This document shows positions 1-9,076 of a stretch of 64,000 nt of DNA, one piece after another. The stretch comes from BOG-908 sp965198825 (lineage in GTDB: Bacteria > Pseudomonadota > Alphaproteobacteria > Acetobacterales > Acetobacteraceae). A program made the translations under genes and the position numbers. Position 1 is the first letter of the stretch. Each line of letters starts with the position of its first letter. Under the pieces are notes generated by a model. It was not told the DNA's origin and did no database searches. It saw only the letters and a program-made list of their open reading frames with translations. The stretch spans positions 558,001-622,000 of the forward strand of contig CBDAQB010000002.1 in assembly GCA_965198825.1 (NCBI GenBank), written 5' to 3'.

Positions 1-141
1 TTCAAGCACGACGACCGCGGCGTGACGGCCCTCGAGTATGGCATCATCGCCAGCATCCTCGGCCTGGTTCTCGTTGGCATCTTCAAGAGCTTCGGCAGCA
101 CCCTCAGCAGCCTGTTCGGCTCTGTCGGCACCGCGATCTAA
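1..141 (+). CDS. Flp/Fap-type pilin, 3' end only
   Basis: The first 46 codons of the window are open and end at TAA 139-141. They encode a hydrophobic pilin tail containing GVTALEYGIIAS followed by LGLVLVGIFKSF and a short polar end. Flp pilins carry a Glu-Tyr pair just after the prepilin cleavage site, at the start of the hydrophobic helix, and that pair is visible here. The mature pilin is the structural subunit of the Tad (tight adherence) pilus, processed by the CpaA/TadV peptidase encoded next. The start lies upstream of the window, so full length and signal sequence are unknown. A hairpin directly follows the stop, as expected for a highly expressed pilin transcript. Confidence 0.85.
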   Translation, partial: FKHDDRGVTALEYGIIASILGLVLVGIFKSFGSTLSSLFGSVGTAI

Positions 142-147
142 TGGAAC

Positions 148-173
148 GATCCGGGACCTTACGGTCCCGGATC
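148..173 (+). terminator. hairpin after the pilin gene
   Basis: Perfect 11-bp stem (148-158 with 163-173) around a TTAC loop, seven bases after the pilin stop. No T-run follows, so it may be an attenuator or mRNA-stabilising hairpin that uncouples abundant pilin from the rest of the operon rather than a full intrinsic terminator. Confidence 0.55.
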
Positions 174-461
174 CACTCCCGACGGCGCGCGGCATTGCTC
201 ACGTCCAGCCAAATGCCTCGCATCGTCGCAAGCATTGTCGGCATGACGCTCGTCACGATTTTTTAGCCTTCGGCTATACGCTTAGTCGTTTGTTCACCTC
301 AGCCGGGACCGCGATCAAAAAGCCTTTTTCGCAAACCTCGGCGAGGCCAAAATTGTCGTTGCTATCAGGATTATTAACAATCCGCGGATGATAAAGGACC
401 GGCAAAAGATAAAGGTTTGCGGCGATACCCGACGCAAATTACGTGTTGAAGGAAAAATACC
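174..461. other. intergenic gap between pilin and cpaA
   Basis: About 290 bases without a convincing gene. A small TAGCC/GGCTA hairpin lies at 264-276, but it follows rather than precedes a T-run, so it is not a plus-strand terminator. The stretch turns AT-rich around 340-460, which is where a cpaA promoter would be expected, but no clear -35/-10 pair could be defined. Confidence 0.4.
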
Positions 462-965
462 TTGCACCAGTCAGCCTTCGCGAGCGTTGCACTTCTGATC
501 GGATTGGCGCTGCTTCTCGGCGCAGGCTTGCACGACATCGCATTCCGTACAGTCCCCAACACGCTTTGCGCGGCGCTTCTCCTCTGCGGCCTGGCCCTTC
601 GGCTTTTCGGCGCAGACATTTGGTATGGCCTGCTCGCCGGTTTCATCGTCTTCGGCATATGCGCCATCATGTGGTGGATCGGCTGGCTTGGCGGCGGCGA
701 CGTCAAGCTGCTCGGGGCGGCATCGGTCTTCGTCCCGCCCGGCTACGTGCCCGAACTCGTTCTCTACACGTCGCTGGCTGGAGGCGTCCTAGCCGTCGCC
801 TACCTGGTCGCAGGCAAGCTGGTACCATCGCCTGCCGTGCAACGGCCCCCTACGATGCTCGCCCGGATTGCACGCTGCGAACTCTGGCGCCTGCATCGGC
901 GTGGGCCACTGCCCTATGCGGCTGCCATCGCCGCTGGTGGCATTTGCGCCACACTCGTACCATGA
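462..965 (+). CDS. cpaA: prepilin peptidase of the Tad pilus (CpaA/TadV)
   Basis: 167-residue polytopic membrane protein of the A24 aspartic peptidase family. The first catalytic Asp lies in HDIAFRTVPN (about residue 25) and the second in the family GxGD-type motif GGGDVKLLG (about residue 77), so both active-site aspartates are present. It cleaves and may methylate Flp prepilins at the inner membrane. The start is TTG at 462, preceded by AAGGA at 449-453 with good spacing; no ATG fits the hydrophobic N-terminus. It lies between the pilin and cpaB, as in Tad loci. Confidence 0.88.
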   Translation: MHQSAFASVALLIGLALLLGAGLHDIAFRTVPNTLCAALLLCGLALRLFGADIWYGLLAGFIVFGICAIMWWIGWLGGGDVKLLGAASVFVPPGYVPELVLYTSLAGGVLAVAYLVAGKLVPSPAVQRPPTMLARIARCELWRLHRRGPLPYAAAIAAGGICATLVP

Positions 966-1069
966 CGCGCAAAAACGCCACGACGCACAACCGCCGAAGT
1001 GTTAACGGTTTCGGCGGCATCGTGACGGCTCCGACTTTTTCGATGCACCTCTCTTTCTAGGCGGATATC

Positions 1070-1906
1070 ATGCTTCGCACGCTCCTTTTCCTGCTGATGG
1101 CCGCGGGCCTGATGGGATTTTCGGCCGTCGCCTGGGTAGGCCTCCACCCGTCGGCCCCGGTTGCGGCGCCTGTGCCCAAGATGAGCGTTCTGGCCGCTGC
1201 GACGGTGCTTCGTGCGGGCACCCTGCTGAAGCCGGACGATCTCGAGGTGCGCGAGGTTAACGAAGGCGAGGTGCCGACAGGCGCCCGCAAGGATACTCCA
1301 CAAGCGCGGTCCGAGCTCTTCGGCGCGATGGTCCGCCAGACCATTCTCGCCCACCAGATCGTCATGCCGGCCGACGTGATGCGGCCAGGTGACCATGGAT
1401 TTCTCGCGGCCGTTCTGACCCCAGGCAAGCGTGCCACGTCGGTCGGCGTGGATGCGGTGTCGGGCACCGCCGGCCTGATCTGGCCAGGCGACCACGTCGA
1501 CCTGATCCTCACCGAGCAGATCGACGATGCGAACGTGCCGATCGCGAAACGCTACGCTGGCGAGACAGTGCTGAAGGACGTGCGCGTCATCGCCATCGAC
1601 CAGCAGCTGGTGCAGGGCGGCTCGGCAGGCGGCGTCGGCCAGGAAGCCTCGGGATCGCGTACCGTAACCTTGGAAGTGACGCCGGAGGATGCGGAACGGG
1701 TCGCCGTCGCCACCCGCCTGGGCAAGCTCGCACTCGCGGTCCGTCCGGTGGACGGCACGACGCGCGCCGAAACCTCCGACCATGACGTCACCTGGAGCGG
1801 CGACGTGTCGAACGCGCTGAGCCAGATACGCAAGACCGGCGATACGGCCGCCGCCCCTTCGTTGACCGTTCATTCCGGAACAGCGGAAAAGGAATATCAT
1901 TTCTAA
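1070..1906 (+). CDS. cpaB: Tad pilus assembly protein CpaB (RcpC)
   Basis: 278 residues with an N-terminal hydrophobic segment (residues 1-25), then a SAF/RcpC-type region starting near KMSVLAAATVLRAGTLL and continuing through the conserved RATSVGVDAVSG stretch (about residue 125). CpaB is a periplasmic protein that works with the outer-membrane secretin CpaC in Flp pilus export. The stop codon overlaps the cpaC start by one base (TAATG), showing translational coupling. About 100 bases separate it from cpaA. Confidence 0.88.
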   Translation: MLRTLLFLLMAAGLMGFSAVAWVGLHPSAPVAAPVPKMSVLAAATVLRAGTLLKPDDLEVREVNEGEVPTGARKDTPQARSELFGAMVRQTILAHQIVMPADVMRPGDHGFLAAVLTPGKRATSVGVDAVSGTAGLIWPGDHVDLILTEQIDDANVPIAKRYAGETVLKDVRVIAIDQQLVQGGSAGGVGQEASGSRTVTLEVTPEDAERVAVATRLGKLALAVRPVDGTTRAETSDHDVTWSGDVSNALSQIRKTGDTAAAPSLTVHSGTAEKEYHF

Positions 1907-3354
1907 TGCGTGAATTACGCTCGGCGCTGCTCCTCGCAGCTGCCCTCTGCACGCTGATCCCCGGCTATGTCCCCTGCGCCTCGGCGCAGGAGAAGGCCGC
2001 GGACATCCAGCATGGCACCATCACCATCTCTGTCGGCAGCGGGCGCGTCGTGCACCTGAGCGACAACGCCTCGAACGTCTTCACCGCCGACCCCAAGGTC
2101 GCCGAGGTTCGTCCGGCGAGCGCTGCCAGCCTTTTCGTGTTCGGCGTGGCGCCTGGCACGACGACGGTCGCAGCCATGAGCGCCAACGGCAGCGCCGTTG
2201 GCCAGTATCAGGTCACCGTGGTGCCTTCCGGCTACGATGCGGGCATGGCCACCGCTGCCATTCGCCGCGACGAGCCGCGCGATGCGGTCCGTGCGCGCGG
2301 CATGGAGCAGGGTGTCGGCCTCACCGGCCATGTGGTGACGCCAGGCGATGCCGAGCGCGCGGTCACCGACGCAAAAGGCGTGCTGCCTGGCGACGGCAAG
2401 GTTCTCAACCGCATGCAGGTGGCCGAGCCAATCCAGGTTTCGTTGCACGTGCGTATCGCGGAAATGAGCCGCACGCTCATACGCGAGCTGGGCGTGAACT
2501 GGAACACGGCGGCAACCCTGGGTCCGCAGGTGTCGACCGGAACAAGCGGCGCCATTCTCGGCTCGAACGCCACCGCTGGCGCGAGCCTCGTGACGACGCT
2601 CGCCGATACCTCGATCAATCCGAGCACCGCGGGCGTCATGATCGGCAACCTGCTCAAGCGCGGCTACGATTTGAGCGCCACCATCGATGCGCTGTCGCAA
2701 GACCAGCTGGTGCACACGCTGGCCGAGCCGAACCTGACAGCGATGAGCGGTGAATCGGCAAGCTTCCTCGTCGGCGGCGAATTCCCGATCCCGGTCGCGA
2801 CGAGCGGCAACAGCAACACGATTTCACTCGATTTCAAGCAATACGGTATTTCACTCGCCTTCGTGCCCACCGTCATTTCGCACGATCGGATCAACCTGCA
2901 CGTACGCCCCGAAGTGAGCGCGCTGGATAAAGCGAACGGCGTCACCTCATACTTCGGCGGCACCAGCAACCTCGCCATCAACATCCCCGCGCTGACGGTC
3001 CGGCGCGCCGATACGACGGTGGAGCTCGGCTCCGGCCAGAGCTTCGTCATCGCCGGCCTGCTGTCCGATCAAACGACGCTGACCGGTAACGGCGTGCCTG
3101 GACTGACGGACGTGCCTGTACTCGGCGCATTGTTCCGTTCGGACGGGTTCCAGCGGCAGCAAACCGAACTCGTGATCGTCATCACCCCCTACATCGTCAA
3201 GCCGATCAACGACCCGAATGCGCTGCGCCTTCCCACGGATGGCTGGCACGCCCCCAACGACATCGAGCGCATTATTTTCCTGCGCCAGATCGGCAGCGGC
3301 GCCGGCACGGCACGTCCGCATATCCCGGCCGATGCCGGCTTCATGGTGGAATAG
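1906..3354 (+). CDS. cpaC: Tad pilus secretin CpaC (RcpA)
   Basis: 482 residues with a signal peptide ending near ASAQE. An N-terminal pilus-secretin domain follows (VVHLSDNASNVFTADPKVAEV, shortened here as VVHLSDNASNVF...KVAEV), then a central region and a C-terminal secretin domain with the typical VHTLAEPNLTAMSGE and FLVGGEFPIPVA segments and a terminal TELVIVITPYIVKP strand. It forms the outer-membrane pore for the Flp pilus. It is coupled to cpaB by a one-base overlap and followed ten bases later by the short lipoprotein gene. Confidence 0.9.
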   Translation: MRELRSALLLAAALCTLIPGYVPCASAQEKAADIQHGTITISVGSGRVVHLSDNASNVFTADPKVAEVRPASAASLFVFGVAPGTTTVAAMSANGSAVGQYQVTVVPSGYDAGMATAAIRRDEPRDAVRARGMEQGVGLTGHVVTPGDAERAVTDAKGVLPGDGKVLNRMQVAEPIQVSLHVRIAEMSRTLIRELGVNWNTAATLGPQVSTGTSGAILGSNATAGASLVTTLADTSINPSTAGVMIGNLLKRGYDLSATIDALSQDQLVHTLAEPNLTAMSGESASFLVGGEFPIPVATSGNSNTISLDFKQYGISLAFVPTVISHDRINLHVRPEVSALDKANGVTSYFGGTSNLAINIPALTVRRADTTVELGSGQSFVIAGLLSDQTTLTGNGVPGLTDVPVLGALFRSDGFQRQQTELVIVITPYIVKPINDPNALRLPTDGWHAPNDIERIIFLRQIGSGAGTARPHIPADAGFMVE

Positions 3355-3364
3355 GATTCCCACG

Positions 3365-3694
3365 ATGCGCATTTCAACATTCGTCAGTATTGCCCTCGTA
3401 TTATCTGCCGGCGTTCTCACCGGCTGCGGCCAGGATTTCGATCCGCTCACGCGCGAAGGGCTGTGGCACCCGGCGCACGTGAACCGGGCTGATCTTGTTA
3501 TGCAGGCGGCCAATCCCAGCGACCTGATCATGGGCAAGGGCGCGCCTTCCTCTGATGGCCAGCTCGCGGCGGCTGCCATCGAGCGGTTGCGGCAAGGCAA
3601 GGTCAAGAAGCTGCAGGATTCCGGTATCGCGGAAATTGCCGTGCAGAGCAGCGGCTCCTCCGACGGCGCCGCTCCTACGAGCTCGTCGCAATAA
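3365..3694 (+). CDS. short CpaD-like lipoprotein of the Tad locus
   Basis: 109 residues with a lipoprotein signal (lipobox LTGC, Cys about residue 21). It sits in the cpaD position between cpaC and cpaE. The segment NRADLVMQAANPSDLIMGKG followed by an AAAAIERLRQGK helix resembles the C-terminal part of CpaD pilus proteins, but the family is normally about twice this length, so the N-terminal half appears to be missing and the lipid anchor is joined directly to the C-terminal module. The stop shares one base with the cpaE start. CpaD proteins act with the secretin. Assignment rests on synteny plus the motif, so it is moderately sure. Confidence 0.65.
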   Translation: MRISTFVSIALVLSAGVLTGCGQDFDPLTREGLWHPAHVNRADLVMQAANPSDLIMGKGAPSSDGQLAAAAIERLRQGKVKKLQDSGIAEIAVQSSGSSDGAAPTSSSQ

Positions 3695-4959
3695 TGGCAG
3701 GCAATGCAGCATCAGCCGTCGGCCAGGCCGACGCTCCGGCGCGCGCGGGCGAACGCGCGACGCTTCTGGGTTTCGTTACTGACGCGGAAAGCGAGGCCTC
3801 GATCCGCGACGGCATGATCGACATCGTGCCGTCGGTGCAGATACGCCGCCATTCCATCCGGCAGGCCACCGCCATGCTCAGGCGCATGCCGAGCCCCGAG
3901 GTGCTGATCGTCGACATCACCGGCGAGGATGCTCCCTTGGCGGCGCTGCATGATCTGTCGGAGGTGGTCGAGCCCAGCACGCGCGTGCTGGTGGTCGGCG
4001 ACCGCGCGGACATGAATTTCTACCGCTCGCTCACGCGCGACCTGGGCGTCGCCGAATATCTCTACAAGCCGCTGGCCAAGGAGATGGTCGCGCGCATGTT
4101 CGGGCCGGCCTGCGCGCACCGTCCTGCTTCGACCGGGGCCCTGCAAGGCGGCCGCATTCTCGCCGTCACGGGCGCCTGCGGCGGCGTGGGGACGACCACG
4201 ATTGCCGCGAACCTTGCTTGGTATCTCGGCGAGGAATTGAAGCGGCACACGCTGCTGTTCGATGCCGACATCTACACGGGCAACGCCGCCATGATGCTGG
4301 GCGGTCGCACCGGCACCGGCCTCCGTCTGGCGCTGGAGACGCCGTCGCGCATTGACGAATTGTTCGTCGAACGTGCGGCGCAGCCGGTGACGGAGCGCCT
4401 GTCCGTTCTGGCAGGCGACGAGAAGGTGACCGAAACCGCCGAAGTTGCCGAAGGCGCCGGACGGGCGCTGCTGAATGCCTTGAGGCGGCGCTATAATTTC
4501 GTGGTTTCCGACGTGCCGTCGGCGCCGCTGCCGCTCTATCGCGAACTCATGATGCTGGCGCACCAGCGCGTGCTGGTGATGGATCCTACGCTGGCCTCCA
4601 TGCGCAACACGCTGCGTTTGCTGTCTCTCCCGAACGGGCCGGATCAGGTGCGCCGCGCCATCATCGTGCTGAACCGGCTGGGGCAACCAGGCGGACTCAC
4701 CCGCCCGCAGATCGAAGAAGCGCTCGAGATGAACGTCGATCTTGTGGTTCCTTATCAGCCGCGCCAGGTGAACAACGCGGCCACACTCGGAACACCTGCG
4801 ACCAGCACGAACGGCGGCTTCCGCGTGGGCATCCAGCATCTTGCGCGCGAGGTGGCCTTCGTCAGCGAAGCCACGCAGGAGCCCGCGATCATTGCCGAAG
4901 CCCGTGGCGGACCGTTCGGCATCGGCAAGCTGTTCAGCAAGATCGGCGGCCGCGCATGA
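3694..4959 (+). CDS. cpaE: Tad pilus assembly ATPase CpaE (TadZ)
   Basis: 421 residues. The N-terminal 130 residues form a receiver-like domain (LIVDITGED, then YLYKPLAKE in the place of the receiver Lys). A MinD/ParA-like domain follows with the loop TGACGGVGTTTIAANLA; the first signature Lys of the deviant Walker A is absent, as is usual in CpaE. DADIYTGNAA and VSDVPSAP follow as the next nucleotide-site motifs. CpaE/TadZ localises the Tad machine at the inner membrane or pole. The gene overlaps the preceding and following genes (1 and 4 bases), placing it firmly in the operon. Confidence 0.9.
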   Translation: MAGNAASAVGQADAPARAGERATLLGFVTDAESEASIRDGMIDIVPSVQIRRHSIRQATAMLRRMPSPEVLIVDITGEDAPLAALHDLSEVVEPSTRVLVVGDRADMNFYRSLTRDLGVAEYLYKPLAKEMVARMFGPACAHRPASTGALQGGRILAVTGACGGVGTTTIAANLAWYLGEELKRHTLLFDADIYTGNAAMMLGGRTGTGLRLALETPSRIDELFVERAAQPVTERLSVLAGDEKVTETAEVAEGAGRALLNALRRRYNFVVSDVPSAPLPLYRELMMLAHQRVLVMDPTLASMRNTLRLLSLPNGPDQVRRAIIVLNRLGQPGGLTRPQIEEALEMNVDLVVPYQPRQVNNAATLGTPATSTNGGFRVGIQHLAREVAFVSEATQEPAIIAEARGGPFGIGKLFSKIGGRA

Positions 4960-6332
4960 ACGCGACGCCGATGTTCGGCCGCCGCCGGAACGAGCAGGAC
5001 GAGGGCATCTCCAAGCCAACACCGCAGCCTGCGCCGCAGCCGGTGTCGATCATGCCGAGCCCATCGACATCGGACCAGCTCACCGAACTGCGCACGCTGG
5101 CCTTGTCGCAGCTCGATCCCGCTGCCGCCGCGGCGCTGCCGCAGGAACGGCTGCTGCCGGAAATCGAGAAGCTCGTCGGCGATATCGCGACGGAACGGCG
5201 CATCCAGCTCAATGCGCGCGAGCAGCGCCAGCTCGCAGGCGAGCTGGTCAACGACATGCTGGGCCTCGGCCCTCTGCAGCCGCTGCTGGATGACGAGACC
5301 GTCGCCGACATCATGGTGAACGGCCCTGACCGGGTGTTCATTGAGAAATCCGGCAAGGTCTTCCTCAGCAACGTCCGCTTCCGGGACGCGGGCCATGTCG
5401 CCAACATCTGTCAGCGCATTGCCGCCGCCATCGGCCGCCGCATCGACGAGAGCAGCCCGATGGTGGACGCGCGTCTCATGGACGGCAGCCGCGTCAATAT
5501 CGTGTTCCCGCCGCTTGCGCTCGACGGTCCCTACGTCTCCATCCGTAAATTCACCAAGCGGAAGATGGATTTCGCGCGTCTCGTGGCGCACGGCTCCTGC
5601 ACGCCGCAGGTGGCGCGCGTTCTCGAAATTGCCGGCCGCTCGCGCCTGAACATCATCATCTCGGGCGGCACCGGCTCGGGTAAAACGACTCTGATGAACG
5701 CCATGTCGCGCATGATCGATCCCGCCGAGCGCGTGATCACCATCGAGGACGCGGCCGAACTGCAATTGCAGCAGCCGCATATCGTACGCATGGAGACGCG
5801 CCCCGCGAGCCTCGAGGGCCGTGGCGAAATCACCCAGCGTGATCTCGTGCGGAACGCCCTGCGTATGCGCCCAGACCGCGTGATCATCGGCGAGGTGCGG
5901 TCGTCCGAAGCGTTCGACATGTTGCAGGCGATGAACACCGGCCATGACGGGTCGATGTCCACCATCCACGCCAACAACACGCGCGACGCGCTGACACGTA
6001 TCGAAAACATGGTGCAGATGGGCAACATGGGCCTGCCCAGCAAGGCGATCAAACAGCAGATCGTCGGCGCGGTGGACCTCATCGTGCAGGTCGAGCGCCA
6101 CCGCGACGGCGGCCGCCGCATCACCCAGGTGACCGACGTCGTTGGCCTCGAAGGCGACGTCGTCATCCTCAACGACATCTTCCAGTTCGAATTCACCGGC
6201 GAGACGCCGGACGGCACCAAGCTGCTCGGCGCCTACAAGATCGGCCGTGGCCGCCCGAGCTTCTGGGATCGTCTGATGTATTTCCAGATGGACAAGGCGT
6301 GGGTTGCAGCCATGGAGGAAATCAATTGGTAG
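4956..6332 (+). CDS. cpaF: Tad pilus secretion ATPase CpaF (TadA)
   Basis: 458-residue hexameric type II/IV secretion ATPase. A Pro/Gln-rich N-terminus (residues 1-40) precedes the N-terminal domain (VADIMVNGPDRVFIEKSG). The Walker A is GGTGSGKTTLMN, the Asp box region VITIEDAAELQL, and the Walker B/His box region RVIIGEVRSSEA followed by MSTIHANN. It powers Flp pilus assembly from the cytoplasm. The ATG overlaps the cpaE stop (ATGA). All catalytic motifs are intact and the length is normal. Confidence 0.93.
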   Translation: MNATPMFGRRRNEQDEGISKPTPQPAPQPVSIMPSPSTSDQLTELRTLALSQLDPAAAAALPQERLLPEIEKLVGDIATERRIQLNAREQRQLAGELVNDMLGLGPLQPLLDDETVADIMVNGPDRVFIEKSGKVFLSNVRFRDAGHVANICQRIAAAIGRRIDESSPMVDARLMDGSRVNIVFPPLALDGPYVSIRKFTKRKMDFARLVAHGSCTPQVARVLEIAGRSRLNIIISGGTGSGKTTLMNAMSRMIDPAERVITIEDAAELQLQQPHIVRMETRPASLEGRGEITQRDLVRNALRMRPDRVIIGEVRSSEAFDMLQAMNTGHDGSMSTIHANNTRDALTRIENMVQMGNMGLPSKAIKQQIVGAVDLIVQVERHRDGGRRITQVTDVVGLEGDVVILNDIFQFEFTGETPDGTKLLGAYKIGRGRPSFWDRLMYFQMDKAWVAAMEEINW

Positions 6333-7294
6333 CGCACCTCCCCCTCCTCCTTGCCGGCGGCTTCACCTGCCTGCTGGGCCTTGGCGTCAGCGGCTTCGTC
6401 CTGCTCCGCACCCAGGACCGCGAGCGCGCATGGAGCGCACGGCGCGAGCAGACCATCGGGCCATATCTGAAGCCGAAGGCGAGCAATGCCCCGGCGATCA
6501 TGATTTCCATGCGCGAGCCGCAGGACAAGGGCGACCTGCTGTCGCGTATTCCGAAGATCTTCGGCTGGCGCGAGGAGCGGCGTTCCCAATACCCCATGAC
6601 CTGGTGGCTGCTCGCCATCGTCATGGTGGCGCCTTCCATCATCATGGCGTTGCTCGCGACCAAGCTCATCGGGGCCGCTGGCTGGATCGCCGTGCCGTTC
6701 GTCGATCTCATCCTCACCAGAACCGTGCTTGGCTATGTCGCCAACAAGATTTCGACTCAGCTTCTGAGCCAATTTCCCGACGCACTCTCGATGATTGCGC
6801 GATCGGTGCGCGTCGGCGTGCCTGTTAACGAGGCGGTGCGCGTCGTCGCCAAGGAAGGCCTGACACCAACACGCGAGGAATTCACCCGCGCGGCGGACGC
6901 GATGATGATCGGCGTCGATATCGAGCGCGCGCTCACCGACATGGCCGAGCGGAACCAGCTGGCGGAATACCGCTTCTTCGCAACCGCACTCGCGCTGCAG
7001 AGCCAGACCGGCGGTGGGCTGACCGAAACGCTCGACACGCTCGCCGACACGATCCGCAAGCGCGACGCGGCGCGCAAGCGCGGCAACGCGCTGGCTTCCG
7101 AGGCCAAAACCAGCATTTACGTGCTGAGCGCCCTGCCGATCGTGACGGCCGTCATGCTGTGGGTGTCGTCGCCCGACTACATCAACATCCTCTTCACCTC
7201 GAGCGGCGGAAACAAGCTGCTGGCGGCAGCAGTCTTCTCGCTGTGTCTCGGCTGGTTCTCCATGACGCAAATCATCAAGCGCAGCCTGTCATGA
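6326..7294 (+). CDS. tadB: Tad pilus inner-membrane platform protein TadB
   Basis: 322-residue type II secretion F-domain protein with N-terminal membrane segments, a cytoplasmic four-helix F domain (about residues 140-260, including FPDALSMIARSVRVGVPV and LALQSQTGGGLTETL), and C-terminal membrane helices. I place the start at TTG 6326, seven bases before the end of cpaF, because GGAGGA at 6314-6319 is correctly spaced for it; a longer GTG-initiated reading from 6299 has no comparable site. With TadC it forms the platform on which the pilus assembles. Confidence 0.85.
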   Translation: MVAHLPLLLAGGFTCLLGLGVSGFVLLRTQDRERAWSARREQTIGPYLKPKASNAPAIMISMREPQDKGDLLSRIPKIFGWREERRSQYPMTWWLLAIVMVAPSIIMALLATKLIGAAGWIAVPFVDLILTRTVLGYVANKISTQLLSQFPDALSMIARSVRVGVPVNEAVRVVAKEGLTPTREEFTRAADAMMIGVDIERALTDMAERNQLAEYRFFATALALQSQTGGGLTETLDTLADTIRKRDAARKRGNALASEAKTSIYVLSALPIVTAVMLWVSSPDYINILFTSSGGNKLLAAAVFSLCLGWFSMTQIIKRSLS

Positions 7295-7346
7295 TGCACA
7301 CGCCCTTTTCCGTCCTGCCCATGGTGTCCGCGCGAGGCTCTGCACG

Positions 7347-8288
7347 ATGAACGGCTTCCAGCTACCGCTGCCATGGCCCATCCTGGCCGGCGCCGCCCTG
7401 ATGTTCATGCTGGCGTCCTACCTCATGCTGGTCGCGGTGGACCGGCAGGAGCGGCTGAAAACCCGTCTCAGCCGTGTCACCGGCCAGGATTCCGCAATCG
7501 ACCTGCCGCGCCCGCGCGAAGGTGCCAAGATGCTAGATGCGCTGGCCACCTTCGGCGCAGCGCTCGCGAAGAGCGGCGTGCTGTCGGACACGACGCGGCG
7601 CCAGCTCGAACAGACAATCGCCCAGGCCGGCCTGCGCGGAACACGCGTGTTCGGCATGTTCATCGGCAGCAAGTTCCTGCTGATGGTCCTGCTGCCGGCG
7701 CTAGCCTACGGCCTGTTCGCCAGGACGATGACGGGGACCAACTTCTACATCGCCATGGGCGGCGCCGTCGCCGTCGGCATGCTCTCACCCGATTTCTTCA
7801 TCAAGTCGTTGCGCAAAAAGCATTTGAAGCAGGTCGAGAAAGGCCTGCCTGACGCGCTCGACATGATGGTCATCTGCGCCCAGGCCGGCCTCGGGCTGGA
7901 GACAGCCATCGATCGCGTCGCCCAGGAATTCGTGTTTGCCAACAAGGCGGTGGCAACCGAACTCGCAATCTGCGCCAGCGAGATGCGTATCGGGACGGAC
8001 CGGCGTATCGCCCTGATCGCGCTCGGCGAGCGTACCGGCATCGATTCGATGCGCCGCCTCGCCGGCACGCTCATCCAGACGATGCAGTTCGGCACGCCGC
8101 TCAGCCAGGCACTGCGCATCCTCGCAGCCGAAATGCGCACCGACAATCTCACGAAGTTCGAGGAACGCGCGGCACGGCTGCCGGTGTTCCTGACCATTCC
8201 CATGATCGTGTTCATCCTGCCGTGCGTGTTCATCGTCGTCGGCGGCCCCGCCGGCCTCGAGATCGTAAAAACCTTCTCGAGTCACTGA
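7347..8288 (+). CDS. tadC: Tad pilus inner-membrane platform protein TadC
   Basis: 313-residue paralogue of TadB: an N-terminal membrane segment, two central helices (LLMVLLPALAYGLF and FYIAMGGAVAVGM), an F domain beginning near GLPDALDMMVICAQAGLGL, and a C-terminal helix (IPMIVFILPCVFIVVGG). It is thought to pair with TadB as the inner-membrane core of the Tad machine. It starts 52 bases after tadB, with GAGG nine bases upstream of the ATG. Confidence 0.9.
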   Translation: MNGFQLPLPWPILAGAALMFMLASYLMLVAVDRQERLKTRLSRVTGQDSAIDLPRPREGAKMLDALATFGAALAKSGVLSDTTRRQLEQTIAQAGLRGTRVFGMFIGSKFLLMVLLPALAYGLFARTMTGTNFYIAMGGAVAVGMLSPDFFIKSLRKKHLKQVEKGLPDALDMMVICAQAGLGLETAIDRVAQEFVFANKAVATELAICASEMRIGTDRRIALIALGERTGIDSMRRLAGTLIQTMQFGTPLSQALRILAAEMRTDNLTKFEERAARLPVFLTIPMIVFILPCVFIVVGGPAGLEIVKTFSSH

Positions 8289-8318
8289 CCGTTCATTTAA
8301 CAGGAGCAAGGAAAAGCC

Positions 8319-9074
8319 ATGCGCCTCGTCTCAATACCAGCCGCCCTCGTCCTCATCGGCACCATCGCCGGCTGCGCCCCGCATGAGCCGGTGCCGATCG
8401 CCAGCGACGGGCCCAGCCTGCGTGTCGCCCACCAGGCGCTCGCAGACGGGCAGGCGGGAACCTCGCTCGCGATTGCGCAAGGAGTCCTCGCACAGCAGCC
8501 GAACAACGTCGCAGCCCTCGTGCAGGCGGCCGATGCGCAGATGGCGCTGTCGGATAAGCTTGGCGCACAAGCCAGCTACCGTCGCGCCCTGAGCCTGCAG
8601 CCGAACAGCCTCCAGGCCCAGCTTGGCCTTGGTAAAATGCAGCTCACCACCGACCCCCAGGCTGCGGAGACGACCTTCCGCAATGTCGTCCGGAGCTACC
8701 CGCACAGCGCCCTCGCGCTCACCGACCTCGGCGTCGCGATGGACCGGCAGAGCCGACCGTCAGAAGCACAAGCCGCCTACCGGCAAGCCCTCGCCATCGA
8801 CCCGAACCTGTTTTCCGCGCACGTGAACCTGGCCTTCTCACTCGCGATCAACGGTCAGCCGGCGCAAGCCGAAGAAATGCTTCGCGACGCCGCCCAAAGC
8901 ACCAGCGCCACACCGCGGGTTCGCGCGGATCTTGCCGTCGCCGAAATGGCTTTAGGTCACAAGGACGAGGCGACGCAGACTTTGCGCACCGATCTTACCG
9001 TTGAGGATACCAAGGCTTCGATCGATGGCCTGGAGGCTTTGGCGCCTGTCGGTGTCAGGAAGCCGAACGGTTAG
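8319..9074 (+). CDS. tadD: TPR lipoprotein TadD of the Tad locus
   Basis: 251 residues: lipoprotein signal with lipobox IAGC (Cys about residue 19), then roughly five tetratricopeptide repeats (for example NNVAALVQAADAQMALS, LQAQLGLGKMQL, NLFSAHVNLAFSLAINGQP). TadD lipoproteins act in pilotage or assembly of the secretin. It is the last gene of the Tad operon; an AGGAG/AAGGA region precedes the ATG. The first dispersed composite repeat begins three bases after its stop codon and is a likely end point for operon transcription. Confidence 0.85.
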   Translation: MRLVSIPAALVLIGTIAGCAPHEPVPIASDGPSLRVAHQALADGQAGTSLAIAQGVLAQQPNNVAALVQAADAQMALSDKLGAQASYRRALSLQPNSLQAQLGLGKMQLTTDPQAAETTFRNVVRSYPHSALALTDLGVAMDRQSRPSEAQAAYRQALAIDPNLFSAHVNLAFSLAINGQPAQAEEMLRDAAQSTSATPRVRADLAVAEMALGHKDEATQTLRTDLTVEDTKASIDGLEALAPVGVRKPNG

Positions 9075-9076
9075 AA

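Noticed and set aside
264..276. Hairpin TAGCC/GGCTA upstream of cpaA as a terminator
   Set aside because: The T-run precedes the stem on the plus strand and no T-run follows on either strand in the right place; the stem is only five base pairs.
6299..6325. GTG 6299 as the tadB start
   Set aside because: It would overlap cpaF by 34 bases with no ribosome site, whereas TTG 6326 has GGAGGA at ideal spacing.
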